DNA of 64,000 bases from contig JBAXIO010000007.1 in NCBI GenBank assembly GCA_037138335.1, positions 62,001-126,000 on the forward strand. The letters run 5' to 3'. This DNA comes from CAIRDP01 sp037138335. Its GTDB lineage: Bacteria > Bacteroidota > Bacteroidia > Bacteroidales > FEN-979. Position numbers and translations under genes: made by a program. The notes under the pieces are model-generated. The model saw nothing but the letters and a program-made list of their open reading frames with translations, was not told where the DNA came from and made no database searches. Below, piece after piece: positions 1 to 8,744 of this stretch (position 1 is its first letter; the number at the start of each line of letters is the position of its first letter).

Positions 1-18
1 TTATTCAGGAACAGTTTC

Positions 19-366
19 ATGCCCTATCACTCTGTTGCAATATCCATGGACTGGACCCAGGTTGACCCTGCCACGAGATACCTCATCCTGGCGTTGATGA
101 GAGCAACTTCGGGTGGATTCATTTCACTGGCTTTCGCAATGATTTTCCTGCAATACAAATTTACACAGTGCAGGATTCCATGGATACCTTCATTGATACT
201 TATCATCGGCACTATCGCCATGATCTGTATCTCCTACGCCACAATTATAATCAGCTCACATACCCCCGGCAGGCCGCCCATCCTGGAAGCTGTCATTGGG
301 GAAATATTATTGATCGCCGGATTTATTTTTAACCTTAAACATGTTCAAAAAACAAGTTCATTATGA
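19..366 (+). CDS. Small multi-pass membrane protein, possibly 5'-truncated
   Basis: This 115-residue protein has no recognised family. Three hydrophobic stretches are visible, at about residues 22-45, 56-79 and 88-105, so an inner-membrane protein is likely. The frame has no stop between the ATG at 19 and the window edge, so the true start may lie upstream and the gene may be cut by the window. Its stop overlaps the ATG of the next gene (ATGA at 363), which implies translational coupling to the FISUMP protein. No function can be assigned. Confidence 0.6.
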   Translation: MPYHSVAISMDWTQVDPATRYLILALMRATSGGFISLAFAMIFLQYKFTQCRIPWIPSLILIIGTIAMICISYATIIISSHTPGRPPILEAVIGEILLIAGFIFNLKHVQKTSSL

Positions 367-1493
367 GAACAACTTTACTCATTGCAGCACTTATCCTTTG
401 TATGGCCGGTCCTGCAGCTGCGCAGAAAGACTCGATCTGGAAAAAGAAACTTTATAAGTCGTGGCTCAATCTGGATAAAGAACCTTCAAGGCAAAAAGGG
501 GTACTTTATGAGATACGGGACTCCTCGGTGATACTCTCCAATTCAAAAAACACTGAGGATTATGTCGCAGGCAACTTCGCTGTTTCCCAATTTAAGGTCA
601 GCTCCATCGAGAACATTAAGATCAGGAGGAAGCGCAGCATCAACAGGGGGGCTTTGATCGGCATGGCTGCAGGGTTTGTTGCGGGTGTTATTACCGGTGC
701 ATGCATCGGCCATAATGCCGGAGCCGCTTTATGGGTAGGCTGCTGGGGTTTAGGTTTTGGTGCTTGCATTGGAGCTACTATAGGTTCGGTGAAAATTTCC
801 ATCCCCATACACCGGGACCAGGCAAAATTCAATGAAAACCGGAAAAAACTGATGATGTATGCTTTGAATAATCACTATACCAGTGTTCCTATGGCTCATT
901 TTACCAGGCTGCACAGCAATGTGACCGATACCGACGGCAACGTGTATCACACGTTTGCTGTTGCAGGACAGGTATGGCTGGCCGGGAACCTGATGGTTAA
1001 ACATTACCGCAACGGGGAACCAATTGCCGATGTAAAGGCGAACGGGGATTGGGGGAAAGCTGCTGCCGGCGCTACCTGCAGTTATGTGAGTGATTCTTCA
1101 GCAAGCAATAACACCGGCAATCTGTATAACTGGAATGCCATGAACGACAGTCGCGGCATTTGCCCGAAGGGATGGCATGTGCCGTCATTATCAGAATGGT
1201 CGTCGCTTGTCGACTGCCTCGGAGGGGGATCGGCCGCAGGTAAAAAACTGGCAGAACCCATTCCTGCCGTTACAGGAAGCCTGAGTGAAGATCCCTTTGC
1301 CCTGCCGGGAAGATTCCGCTTTGCAAACGGGGAATATTCATCCGCAAGAGGATTATCCTATCAGTGGTGGTCTTCAACGCCTGCCGACAGCCTTACGGGA
1401 AAAGCTTTTTATATGGGCAATGCCGACGGGGGCATCATGTATACAAATACTGATAAAAGATCAGGTCTGCCGGTGCGGTGTTTGAGGGACTGA
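363..1493 (+). CDS. FISUMP-domain exported protein with glycine-zipper segment
   Basis: The first 20 residues form a signal peptide ending in AAAQ. At about residues 97-146 there is a Gly/Ala-rich hydrophobic stretch (GALIGMAAG, GAALWVG, GACIGATIGS) of the glycine-zipper type, which may insert in a membrane. The C-terminal half, from about residue 190, is a FISUMP (Fibrobacter succinogenes major paralogous) domain: it shows TDTDGNVYHT, VWLAGNL, LYNWNAM, CPKGWHVPS and the terminal LPVRCLRD. The same ending closes the three giant proteins at 32689-47165. FISUMP function is unknown, although the fold is related to C-type-lectin/FGE-like domains. Here it probably marks an exported or surface protein. 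Confidence 0.8.
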   Translation: MRTTLLIAALILCMAGPAAAQKDSIWKKKLYKSWLNLDKEPSRQKGVLYEIRDSSVILSNSKNTEDYVAGNFAVSQFKVSSIENIKIRRKRSINRGALIGMAAGFVAGVITGACIGHNAGAALWVGCWGLGFGACIGATIGSVKISIPIHRDQAKFNENRKKLMMYALNNHYTSVPMAHFTRLHSNVTDTDGNVYHTFAVAGQVWLAGNLMVKHYRNGEPIADVKANGDWGKAAAGATCSYVSDSSASNNTGNLYNWNAMNDSRGICPKGWHVPSLSEWSSLVDCLGGGSAAGKKLAEPIPAVTGSLSEDPFALPGRFRFANGEYSSARGLSYQWWSSTPADSLTGKAFYMGNADGGIMYTNTDKRSGLPVRCLRD

Positions 1494-1496
1494 GGG

Positions 1497-1562
1497 CTGG
1501 ATGACTGGATAGCTGGATGACTGGATGACTGGATGACTGGATGACTGGAATGACTGGATGTT
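1497..1562. repeat. 8-base tandem repeat array (TGACTGGA units)
   Basis: The gap before the next gene is filled with about seven imperfect copies of an 8-base unit, TGACTGGA, with variants TAGCTGGA and TGACTGGAA. The same unit reappears at 11641-11698. It is not a CRISPR because there are no spacers. See the repeat-family finding. Confidence 0.85.
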
Positions 1563-1583
1563 GAAATTTAAAACGTACATAAA

Positions 1584-2717
1584 ATGAAAGCATTATTACT
1601 TGGTTGTGGTGAAATAGGGAAAGAAGCGCTCAGGGACCTGTATGATTACGGGGTCTTTGAAGAAATAATCGTAGGCACACGAACGATGTCCAATTCTTCA
1701 GGGTTCATTCCTTCCCTCAAGGGACGGTCAACTAAAATAACTGAGGCAAGGATTGACATCTCCGATTCCGATGCAGTGGCAGAACTCATGAAAGACTGTA
1801 AGGTAGCCGTAAACTGTGCAGGGCCTAATTACAAATATGAGCTGCCTGTGGCATATGCCGCGATCAAAGCCAGGGTCCCCCTGGTCGATGTCAATGATGA
1901 GTACGAGATAACCTATAAAATGTACGATCTCGACGAAGCGGCAAAAGATGCCGGCATTCCCATCATATTCGGCCTGGGGGGAGCCCCCGGCATTGATAAC
2001 GTTTTGGTCAGGGCTGCTGCCGACCAGCTCGACGAGGTGGATGAGATCCACACGGCCTGGGTCATGAGCGGGGCCGATCCGGGCGGATTTGCCCTGAGCC
2101 AGCACCTGCTGTATTCACTTTCAGGCAAGGCTTATACCGTGGAAGGAGGGATAATGAAAGAGATGAGGTCCTTTGTCGACGGGGGGGAGATCCTTGAATT
2201 CCCAGCTCCCATCGGGAATGTCGAAGTCTTCCACATAGGCCATCCGGAACCCATTACCTTATCAAGATCTTATCCATCGGCAAGAATTGTTGATAATAAA
2301 GCAACATTCATTCCGTCAGGCGTAAACAACGACATCCTTGAACTTGGGAAACTTGTGAGGGAAGCCATCGGGCCCGTGCGTGTGAACGGATCGCATGTCG
2401 AGGCCATGGACTTTGCTGCCACTGAGCTGCTCAAACGCTGTAAAAGCCTGGCCAACGTAGCCCCCGAGGCAGCATTGATGGTAAGGCTGAAAGGCCGGAA
2501 AAGAGGCAAAACGAAAAAGATACTGTTTTCATCGGTAGGCCGGCTCGGCCCGGCGACAGGGGTTCCGGCATCCATAGGCGCCATTATGATCGCCCAGGGG
2601 AAAATACATCTCAAAGGGGCCATGCCTCCCGAAGTATGCATAGAGGCACATGATTTTCTTTATGAAGTTCTTGACCGCCGTAATCTGGCCAAACTGAACG
2701 GCTGGGTAGAAGATTGA
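1584..2717 (+). CDS. Saccharopine dehydrogenase-like NAD(P)-dependent oxidoreductase
   Basis: The 377-residue protein opens with a Rossmann dinucleotide motif (LLGCGEIGKEA, residues 4-14). It has the saccharopine dehydrogenase NADP-binding layout: a VGTRT strand, then VAVNCAGPNYKYELPVAYAAI and PIIFGLGGAPGIDNVLV. The family includes saccharopine and carboxynorspermidine dehydrogenases and trans-acting enoyl reductases of lipid synthesis, so the substrate cannot be read from sequence. It is the first gene of a close cluster: the next gene's ATG lies 2 bases past its stop, with a sphingoid-base-synthase-like enzyme and a GNAT acyltransferase following. A reductive step on the same lipid is an inference from context. 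Lysine metabolism genes are absent nearby. Confidence 0.75.
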   Translation: MKALLLGCGEIGKEALRDLYDYGVFEEIIVGTRTMSNSSGFIPSLKGRSTKITEARIDISDSDAVAELMKDCKVAVNCAGPNYKYELPVAYAAIKARVPLVDVNDEYEITYKMYDLDEAAKDAGIPIIFGLGGAPGIDNVLVRAAADQLDEVDEIHTAWVMSGADPGGFALSQHLLYSLSGKAYTVEGGIMKEMRSFVDGGEILEFPAPIGNVEVFHIGHPEPITLSRSYPSARIVDNKATFIPSGVNNDILELGKLVREAIGPVRVNGSHVEAMDFAATELLKRCKSLANVAPEAALMVRLKGRKRGKTKKILFSSVGRLGPATGVPASIGAIMIAQGKIHLKGAMPPEVCIEAHDFLYEVLDRRNLAKLNGWVED

Positions 2718-2719
2718 TT

Positions 2720-3949
2720 ATGGACCTGTTCGAAAAGTGCAAACGGTTTTATTACGAGGCTGATTACGCCCGTTCACTGGGATATCCCACCAACCCGAGA
2801 ATGGCCCAGGCCCTGGGATTGTACCCGTTTTTCATTCCTGTGGATGAGCCGGAAGGAACAGAATTCATTCATGAAGGCCGGCGGTTCATTATGATTGGTT
2901 CCAACAATTACCTGGGACTTACGATGCATCAGGGTGTAAAGGAAGCTGCTGTCAAGGCGCTGGAGAAATACGGGACTTCCTGCACCGGCTCACGATTCCT
3001 GAACGGGACCTTGCAACTGCATCTTGACCTGGAAGACCGGCTGGCAGCGTTTACCGGGATGGAAAGCGCCCTGGTTTTTGCCACCGGCTACCAGGCCAAC
3101 CTGGGCACCATCAGCTCAATATTGGGAAGGGGGGATATTGTAGTACTTGACAAGGAAGTTCACGGGAGCATCAATGACGGGGTGGGCCTGGCAAAAGCAA
3201 ACAAAACGATTGAAGTCCGCTATTTCAGGCATAACGATATGCATTCCCTGGAAGAGGTCCTTAAGTCATACCCCGATGAAAAACCGGGGAAGCTGGTGAT
3301 TGTCGACGGGGTCTTCAGTATGGAAGGCGATATTGCACCCTTGCCGGAGATCACGGCATTGTGTGAAAAATATCATTTCCGTCTGATGGTCGATGATGCC
3401 CATTCCATTGGAGTGCTTGGGAAAGGACATGGCACCCCTGCACATTTTAACTGCATTGACAAGGTAGACCTGGTCATGGGGACTTTCAGCAAGTCACTGG
3501 CTTCTGTCGGGGGCTTCATTGCCGGTAAAAAAGAAGTCATACACTGGATCCAGCATACCGCCCGTCCGTTCATTTTCAGCGCCAGCCTTCCGCCTGCAAA
3601 CCTTGCAACGGTGATTGCAGCCCTCGACATCATCGACAGGGAACCCCGGCTTATCGAGAGAGTCAATAAAATTGGGCTGACCATGAAAACCGGCCTTACA
3701 GCATCAGGTTATAATACCGGGAACAGCCAGACTCCCATAGTGCCTGTTTTGATAGGCGACCAGTTTAAAACGATGAGGGCTTGGGACCTCCTCTTCAGGG
3801 ATGGGATCTATACTAATGTTGCCCTTCCCCCTGCTGTGAAAAGCAAACGTTCATTACTGCGGACCAGTTATATGGCAACGCATACCGAAGACCAACTGGC
3901 AAGGGTTCTCTCGGTTTTTGAAAAAGTCAGGAAAATCATGACATGGTAA
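2720..3949 (+). CDS. Alpha-oxoamine synthase, serine palmitoyltransferase-like
   Basis: This is a PLP-dependent fold-type I enzyme that joins an amino acid to an acyl-CoA with loss of CO2. The expected active site is present: EVHGS (His149, stacks on PLP), DDAHS (Asp225, His228) and TFSKS (Lys258, Schiff base). The TFSKSLASVGGF form resembles bacterial serine palmitoyltransferases (Spt) and the related cysteate acyltransferases of sulfonolipid synthesis more than BioF or KBL, which usually have a TLGKALG-type motif. I therefore read it as making a 3-keto sphingoid base or capnine-type base. The frame opens at a TTG (2714) that overlaps the upstream stop, but I chose the ATG at 2720. The neighbouring GNAT gene overlaps its end by 7 bases. 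Confidence 0.82.
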   Translation: MDLFEKCKRFYYEADYARSLGYPTNPRMAQALGLYPFFIPVDEPEGTEFIHEGRRFIMIGSNNYLGLTMHQGVKEAAVKALEKYGTSCTGSRFLNGTLQLHLDLEDRLAAFTGMESALVFATGYQANLGTISSILGRGDIVVLDKEVHGSINDGVGLAKANKTIEVRYFRHNDMHSLEEVLKSYPDEKPGKLVIVDGVFSMEGDIAPLPEITALCEKYHFRLMVDDAHSIGVLGKGHGTPAHFNCIDKVDLVMGTFSKSLASVGGFIAGKKEVIHWIQHTARPFIFSASLPPANLATVIAALDIIDREPRLIERVNKIGLTMKTGLTASGYNTGNSQTPIVPVLIGDQFKTMRAWDLLFRDGIYTNVALPPAVKSKRSLLRTSYMATHTEDQLARVLSVFEKVRKIMTW

Positions 3950-5103
3950 ACAAACCCTATATGACAGATGAAACCACGCATCCGGACCTGAGAATAAGGC
4001 CGGTCCATACAAAACGCGAACTCCGGGCCTTTATCATGCTGCCGGTTAAAATCCATAAAATGCATGAACGATGGGTTCCTCCCCTGCTGGTTGAGGAATG
4101 GAGTTATTTCGACCGGAAAAAAAATCCCGCTTTTCAAAAAAACGACACCCTGCTCTTACTGGCTTATGAAGGGAACAGGCCGGTCGGCCGGATTATGGGC
4201 ATTATTAACAGGCAGAGAAACGAAAGACTCGGGGAGAAAAATGCCTGCTTCGGGTACCTGGAATGTTACGACGACCAGGCAATCGCAGATGCCCTTCTGA
4301 AACATGTTGAAGACTGGGCATCGGTTCATGGTATGAAAAAAGTGACGGGCCCCATGGGATTTTCAGACCAGGACCCTGAAGGCTTTATTATAGAGGGATT
4401 TGATTTCGAACCCACCCTGGCTACCTATTACAATTTTGAATACCTGCCCGGGTTCGTGGAATCATCAGGATATGTAAAAGAGATTGACTATGTGGTCTAC
4501 CAGGTCGACCTCACGAATCCGGTTCCGGAAGCATACAAAAGAATAGTGCAGCGGCTTTATGACAGGAAACAGTTCGACTTCCCTGATTTTAAGAAAAAGA
4601 AAGAGCTGAAGCCCTGGCTGAAGCCTGTACTGCAGCTTATGAACGAGAGTTTCGCAGGCTTGTACGGTTATGATCCCCTTACCGACGAAGAAATCATTGC
4701 CATTGGCAGAAAATTTCTTCCTGTGATCGATCCCAGGTTTGTCAAGGTCGCGTTTCATGGACAAACCCTGGCCGCATTTATTCTCGGCGTACCAAACCTG
4801 AATTACGGATTCAGGAAAGCCCGGGGGAAACTGTTCCCTTTTGGGTTGTTTTACCTGCTTAGAGCTCCCAAAAAAACAAAACAGTTTGATTTACTGCTGG
4901 CCGGCGTGCATTCCGGTTTCAGGGGCTCGGGCCTGGATGCCTATGGGATGCTGAGTATCATCGAAGAAGCAAAAAAAGCAGGCTACACCGTGATGGACAG
5001 CCATCATGAACTTGAAAACAACCTACTTGTCAGAAGCGTAATGGAAAGGCTGGGTGGTAAACTCTGCAAACGTTTCAGGATTTACAGGAAACAGCTTATG
5101 TGA
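3943..5103 (+). CDS. GNAT-fold acyltransferase, candidate ceramide-synthase-like N-acyltransferase
   Basis: The 386-residue protein ends in a GNAT module: the CoA-pyrophosphate loop (GFRGSGLDAYGM, about residues 325-336) and the closing HELENN...RLGGKLCKRFRIYRK block. The N-terminal half (RPVGRIMGIINR, GYLECYDD, TGPMGFSDQDPEG) is typical of a long GNAT-like family annotated as hypothetical. It overlaps the Spt-like gene by 7 bases. Bacterial ceramide synthase (bCerS, described in Caulobacter) is also a GNAT-fold protein encoded near spt, so N-acylation of the sphingoid base is a good hypothesis, but it rests on fold and context. The first ATG in the frame may be at 3961 (MTDETTH) instead. Confidence 0.7.
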   Translation: MVNKPYMTDETTHPDLRIRPVHTKRELRAFIMLPVKIHKMHERWVPPLLVEEWSYFDRKKNPAFQKNDTLLLLAYEGNRPVGRIMGIINRQRNERLGEKNACFGYLECYDDQAIADALLKHVEDWASVHGMKKVTGPMGFSDQDPEGFIIEGFDFEPTLATYYNFEYLPGFVESSGYVKEIDYVVYQVDLTNPVPEAYKRIVQRLYDRKQFDFPDFKKKKELKPWLKPVLQLMNESFAGLYGYDPLTDEEIIAIGRKFLPVIDPRFVKVAFHGQTLAAFILGVPNLNYGFRKARGKLFPFGLFYLLRAPKKTKQFDLLLAGVHSGFRGSGLDAYGMLSIIEEAKKAGYTVMDSHHELENNLLVRSVMERLGGKLCKRFRIYRKQLM

Positions 5104-5141
5104 AATTTGAATAAAGGCCTCATCACTTAATTTACTTTCAT

Positions 5142-6338
5142 ATGACAGACCGAAAAAAACTTTACAGGTTCCCCTGGTCAAAAACCGACAATCCCGGGGG
5201 GTGGATCGAAGTGACCGATGTATGCGACATGCAGTGCCCCGGATGTTACCGCAGCCAGATTGAAGGCCACAGGCCCCTTGATGCGGTTTACAAGGACATT
5301 GTTGACACGGCAGCGCTGACGAACTGCGATTATATCACCATCGCAGGAGGGGAGCCCCTGGGATATCCAAACCTGGTCGAAGTGGTGAGGTTCATCAGTA
5401 AAATGAACATAAAACCTATCATCATCTCCAACGGCTTGCTCCTTACCCCTGAATACGCATCGGAACTGAAAAAGGCCGGACTGGCAAAGATCCACCTGCA
5501 TATCGACAGCCTCCAGAAACGTGAAGGCTGGGCCGGGAAAACCGAAACAGAATTGAACGAACTGAGGCAGTATTATGCCGATATGCTGTGGAACACCAAA
5601 AGCATACAATGCGGCTTTCATGTAACGGTCTTCAGGTCAAATTTCGCATTCATACCCCCTGTCGTTGAATGGTGCCTTAAGAACCTTCACAAAGTTCAGC
5701 ATATTTCATTCATCGCTTACCGGGCCATTGCCGATGACAGCAGGTTTAAGTTCATTGCCGAAGGAAAAGTCATAGCGCCGGGAGATTACTCCCAGGGCAG
5801 GCCCGATCCCTACGAAATATCCATTACCAGCGAGGAAATGTATGATTCCCTTCTTAAATCATTTCCGGGGCTCCATGCAAGCGCCTACCTGAACGGAACC
5901 TCAAGATACGAGATCAACAAATTCATCAACATAGCCGCTATCGGGTCAAAGAGGCTGTGGATGGGTGTGCTTGGCGCCGAAACGGTGGAACTATCCCAGG
6001 TTGCCTATCACTTCTTTAGACGGCGCTATTTTGCCTTCCTCGACAGCTCAAAAGTCGGCAGGAAAGTATTTCTCGCTTCCGTGTTCGACAGGGAGGTGCG
6101 TAAGTCGGCCAAACACTTTATAAAAGCAGTGTTGCGCAATCCGCTCCATTTGTTTAACAGCATCCACGTGCAGAGCATCCATTTTCAGCAGCCGAATGAA
6201 GTAGATGAAGGGATGATCAACTTCTGCGATGACTGTCCGAATATGATGGCTTACCAGGGGAAGCTGATCAACTCCTGCAGGCTCGATGAATACAGGAAAT
6301 ACGGGGGTCCTTTACAGGTCATAAAATCCGTCAGCTAA
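5142..6338 (+). CDS. Radical SAM protein, tandem paralog 1 of 3
   Basis: The N-terminus carries the radical SAM cluster motif CxxxCxxC (Cys28, Cys32, Cys35 in CDMQCPGCYR) and the SAM-binding GGEPL motif. Residues shared by all three paralogs include the PWSxTDN start, TNC, GWxGK, LNELRQ, CGF, a central GKKVFL/GRKVFL block, VQS...QQP, and a C-terminal CxxC...INxC(R/E)LDEYR. The last group, plus the CGF and TNC cysteines, could bind an auxiliary Fe-S cluster. Family and substrate are unknown. It follows the GNAT gene by 38 bases and precedes paralog 2 by 11, so it is probably co-transcribed with the lipid genes. No B12-binding domain is visible. Confidence 0.82.
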   Translation: MTDRKKLYRFPWSKTDNPGGWIEVTDVCDMQCPGCYRSQIEGHRPLDAVYKDIVDTAALTNCDYITIAGGEPLGYPNLVEVVRFISKMNIKPIIISNGLLLTPEYASELKKAGLAKIHLHIDSLQKREGWAGKTETELNELRQYYADMLWNTKSIQCGFHVTVFRSNFAFIPPVVEWCLKNLHKVQHISFIAYRAIADDSRFKFIAEGKVIAPGDYSQGRPDPYEISITSEEMYDSLLKSFPGLHASAYLNGTSRYEINKFINIAAIGSKRLWMGVLGAETVELSQVAYHFFRRRYFAFLDSSKVGRKVFLASVFDREVRKSAKHFIKAVLRNPLHLFNSIHVQSIHFQQPNEVDEGMINFCDDCPNMMAYQGKLINSCRLDEYRKYGGPLQVIKSVS

Positions 6339-6349
6339 CATTAGAAGCC

Positions 6350-7609
6350 TTGAAAACAAACCGGAATACGATGTACAAACTGCCCTGGTCCCAAACCGAC
6401 AACCAGGGAGGCTGGGTTGAAGTCACCGACCGCTGCAATCTCCTCTGCCCGGGCTGCTACCGCCAGCGTCTTGAGGGTGACAAACCCCTGGAAAAAGTAA
6501 AACAGGAAATTCTGCTCTGCAGGAAGCTGACGAATTGCGACACCATGGTGATCGCAGGCGGGGAGCCGCTTATATATCCTTATATCACGGAGGTGATAAG
6601 GTTTATCTCTTCCCTGGGGTTGAAACCGCTACTCCTTACCAACGGGAAGGAACTGAACGATGAATCTCTCGGAAAGCTGAAAGAAGCAGGCCTTAAAAGG
6701 ATACATATTCATGTGGATGCACAGCAGGAAAGGGAGGGATGGTCAGGGAAAAACGAGACGGAACTGAATGAGCTGCGACAGGTTTATGCCGATATGCTGT
6801 GGAAACACAAAGGCATTCAATGCGGGTTCCATATCACGGTTGTTCGTGAAACCCTTGCTCATATACCGGCTATCATGAAGTGGTACCGTGCAGGCATGCA
6901 TAAGGTGCAGCATATCTCACTGATTGCGCTGAGGGGGATACCAGTTATGCCCGGATTTGGCTATTTTGTAAAAGACAGTGAAGTTCCTGAAGATAAACTG
7001 GTCAATCTTTACCCTGACACTTCCAACATCGATATCACGACAGAGGAGATCCTGGATATCATCCGCAAAGATCATCCTGATTACCTGCCCTCCGCATATA
7101 TCAGCGGGGATGCCCTCCCGGAAACCGACAAACAGTTATTCATCGTGAACATAGGATCCGAGAAGTCGTTTTTCGGAGTGATGGGAGCCATGTCCATGGA
7201 ACTTACACAGGCATTTTACCACCTGTTAAGGGGAAGGTACTTTTCATTCATCCCTGACCCTGTCATCGGTAAGAAAGTCTTCCTGATGTCAATCTTCGAC
7301 AAACAAATGAGAAAGACCCTGGGGATTTACCTGGAAAAACTCCTGAAAAATCCCCGGGTCCTGTTTGAGAAAGTTTACCTGCAGTCGATGATCATCCAGC
7401 AGCCTATTGAATTCATCCGGGGCGAGAAGAACGTTTGCGAACATTGCGTGAATCCCATGATTTTTAACGATATGCTCATTAACCCCTGCGAACTTGATGA
7501 ATACAGGGTTTACGGAGATACTATCGTTCCCCAAAAGAAACTTAAACTGAGCCTTTATGAATTTCGTAAGAGAGGATTTATTTCGGATGCCCTGGTCCAA
7601 AACCGATAA
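6350..7609 (+). CDS. Radical SAM protein, tandem paralog 2 of 3
   Basis: The layout is the same as in paralog 1: CxxxCxxC in CNLLCPGCYR, GGEPL, GWSGK, LNELRQ, CGFHITV, and C-terminal CEHC with INPCELDEYR. Two starts are possible. TTG at 6350 gives 13 residues up to the conserved PW(S) tryptophan, equal to paralog 3 and one more than paralog 1, whereas ATG at 6371 would start directly at MYKLPW. I favour the TTG because of this length match. The C-terminus is about 20 residues longer than in the others, and the last 53 bases overlap paralog 3. The longer tail is probably a by-product of that overlap. Confidence 0.8.
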   Translation: MKTNRNTMYKLPWSQTDNQGGWVEVTDRCNLLCPGCYRQRLEGDKPLEKVKQEILLCRKLTNCDTMVIAGGEPLIYPYITEVIRFISSLGLKPLLLTNGKELNDESLGKLKEAGLKRIHIHVDAQQEREGWSGKNETELNELRQVYADMLWKHKGIQCGFHITVVRETLAHIPAIMKWYRAGMHKVQHISLIALRGIPVMPGFGYFVKDSEVPEDKLVNLYPDTSNIDITTEEILDIIRKDHPDYLPSAYISGDALPETDKQLFIVNIGSEKSFFGVMGAMSMELTQAFYHLLRGRYFSFIPDPVIGKKVFLMSIFDKQMRKTLGIYLEKLLKNPRVLFEKVYLQSMIIQQPIEFIRGEKNVCEHCVNPMIFNDMLINPCELDEYRVYGDTIVPQKKLKLSLYEFRKRGFISDALVQNR

Positions 7610-8744
7610 TCCCGGGGCCTGGATAGAAGTTACTGACGTATGCAACCTTAACTGCCCCGGCTGCTTCCGAAAAAACAGCCTGGAAGGCCATAAGGCCCTG
7701 AAAGATATCAAAGAGGATATCCTGTTCAGCCTTAAAAGCACCAATTGCAGCCGTATCTGCATCTCGGGGGGAGAACCCCTGATGCATCCCGATATCATTG
7801 AGGTGGTTAAATTCATATCGGCACTGAAGCTGAAACCAATTATACTGTCTAACGGTGAACTGCTCACAACTGGTTTGATAAGTGAACTTAAAAAAGCCGG
7901 GTTGTACCAGTTTTACCTTCATGTCGACGCAAACCAGGGCAGGCCGGGATGGACCGGGAAAACCGAGTCAGGAATGAATGAATTACGGCAGTATTATGCC
8001 GGCCTGTTGCATAAAGGGAAGATCAAATGCGGATTTAACATCACCATACGCCATTCAAACCTTGGTGATGTAAAAGACATTGTAGGATGGTTCAGAAAAA
8101 ATATTTCGAAAGTGAGCCACCTTTCATTGATAGCTTTCAGGGGGATACCGAGGTATGAAGGTTATGAAATGGTTGCAGATGGGCAGCGCGTAGATCCCAA
8201 ACTTTTTTCCAATAATGTGAAAAATATGGATGAGATCGATATTTCAACCATGGATATTTATAATATGCTCAGTGAGAGCTTCAGCAATGTTTACCCCTGC
8301 TCCTATTTGCCTGGGACTTCAAGGCTGGACACCTATAAAATGCTCATCATAAACAATATTGGATCTGATTCAGTGATCTACGGTGAAATGGGAGGGAAAA
8401 CAATTCAATTCTATCAGTTCATGGTCCACCTGATATTCGGGAAATATGATGCGACGGTGCCTTCCGCAGGAAAAACCGTTTTCCTGTTGTCGGTATTCGA
8501 TAAGCATATCAGGAAGGCCTTCGCAAAATACCTGAAAGCAGTTGCCATGAATCCAATGAGACTGTTTGATGGGATACATGTTCAATCCATGGTCCTTCAG
8601 CAGCCATTCGAAATGATCGACAGGGAAGCCAACCTTTGTGACGGCTGTGTAAACCTCATGCCCTATAAGGGCCGCATGATCAATTCCTGCAGGCTGGATG
8701 AATACAGGCTTGCCGGCGGTCCTGTTAATTTCAGGAAGATATGA
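7557..8744 (+). CDS. Radical SAM protein, tandem paralog 3 of 3
   Basis: This 395-residue paralog has CxxxCxxC (CNLNCPGCFR), GGEPL, GWTGK, MNELRQ, CGFNITI and the C-terminal CDGC...INSCRLDEYR set. It differs from the other two at the third cluster residue's neighbour (CF instead of CY), has one extra residue after it, and has a diverged SAM-side strand (CISGGEPL). It overlaps paralog 2 by 53 bases and its stop overlaps the sulfotransferase ATG (ATGA), so the last four genes of the cluster form one translationally coupled run. Divergence between the copies suggests three different substrates or three steps rather than simple dosage. Confidence 0.82.
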   Translation: MNFVREDLFRMPWSKTDNPGAWIEVTDVCNLNCPGCFRKNSLEGHKALKDIKEDILFSLKSTNCSRICISGGEPLMHPDIIEVVKFISALKLKPIILSNGELLTTGLISELKKAGLYQFYLHVDANQGRPGWTGKTESGMNELRQYYAGLLHKGKIKCGFNITIRHSNLGDVKDIVGWFRKNISKVSHLSLIAFRGIPRYEGYEMVADGQRVDPKLFSNNVKNMDEIDISTMDIYNMLSESFSNVYPCSYLPGTSRLDTYKMLIINNIGSDSVIYGEMGGKTIQFYQFMVHLIFGKYDATVPSAGKTVFLLSVFDKHIRKAFAKYLKAVAMNPMRLFDGIHVQSMVLQQPFEMIDREANLCDGCVNLMPYKGRMINSCRLDEYRLAGGPVNFRKI

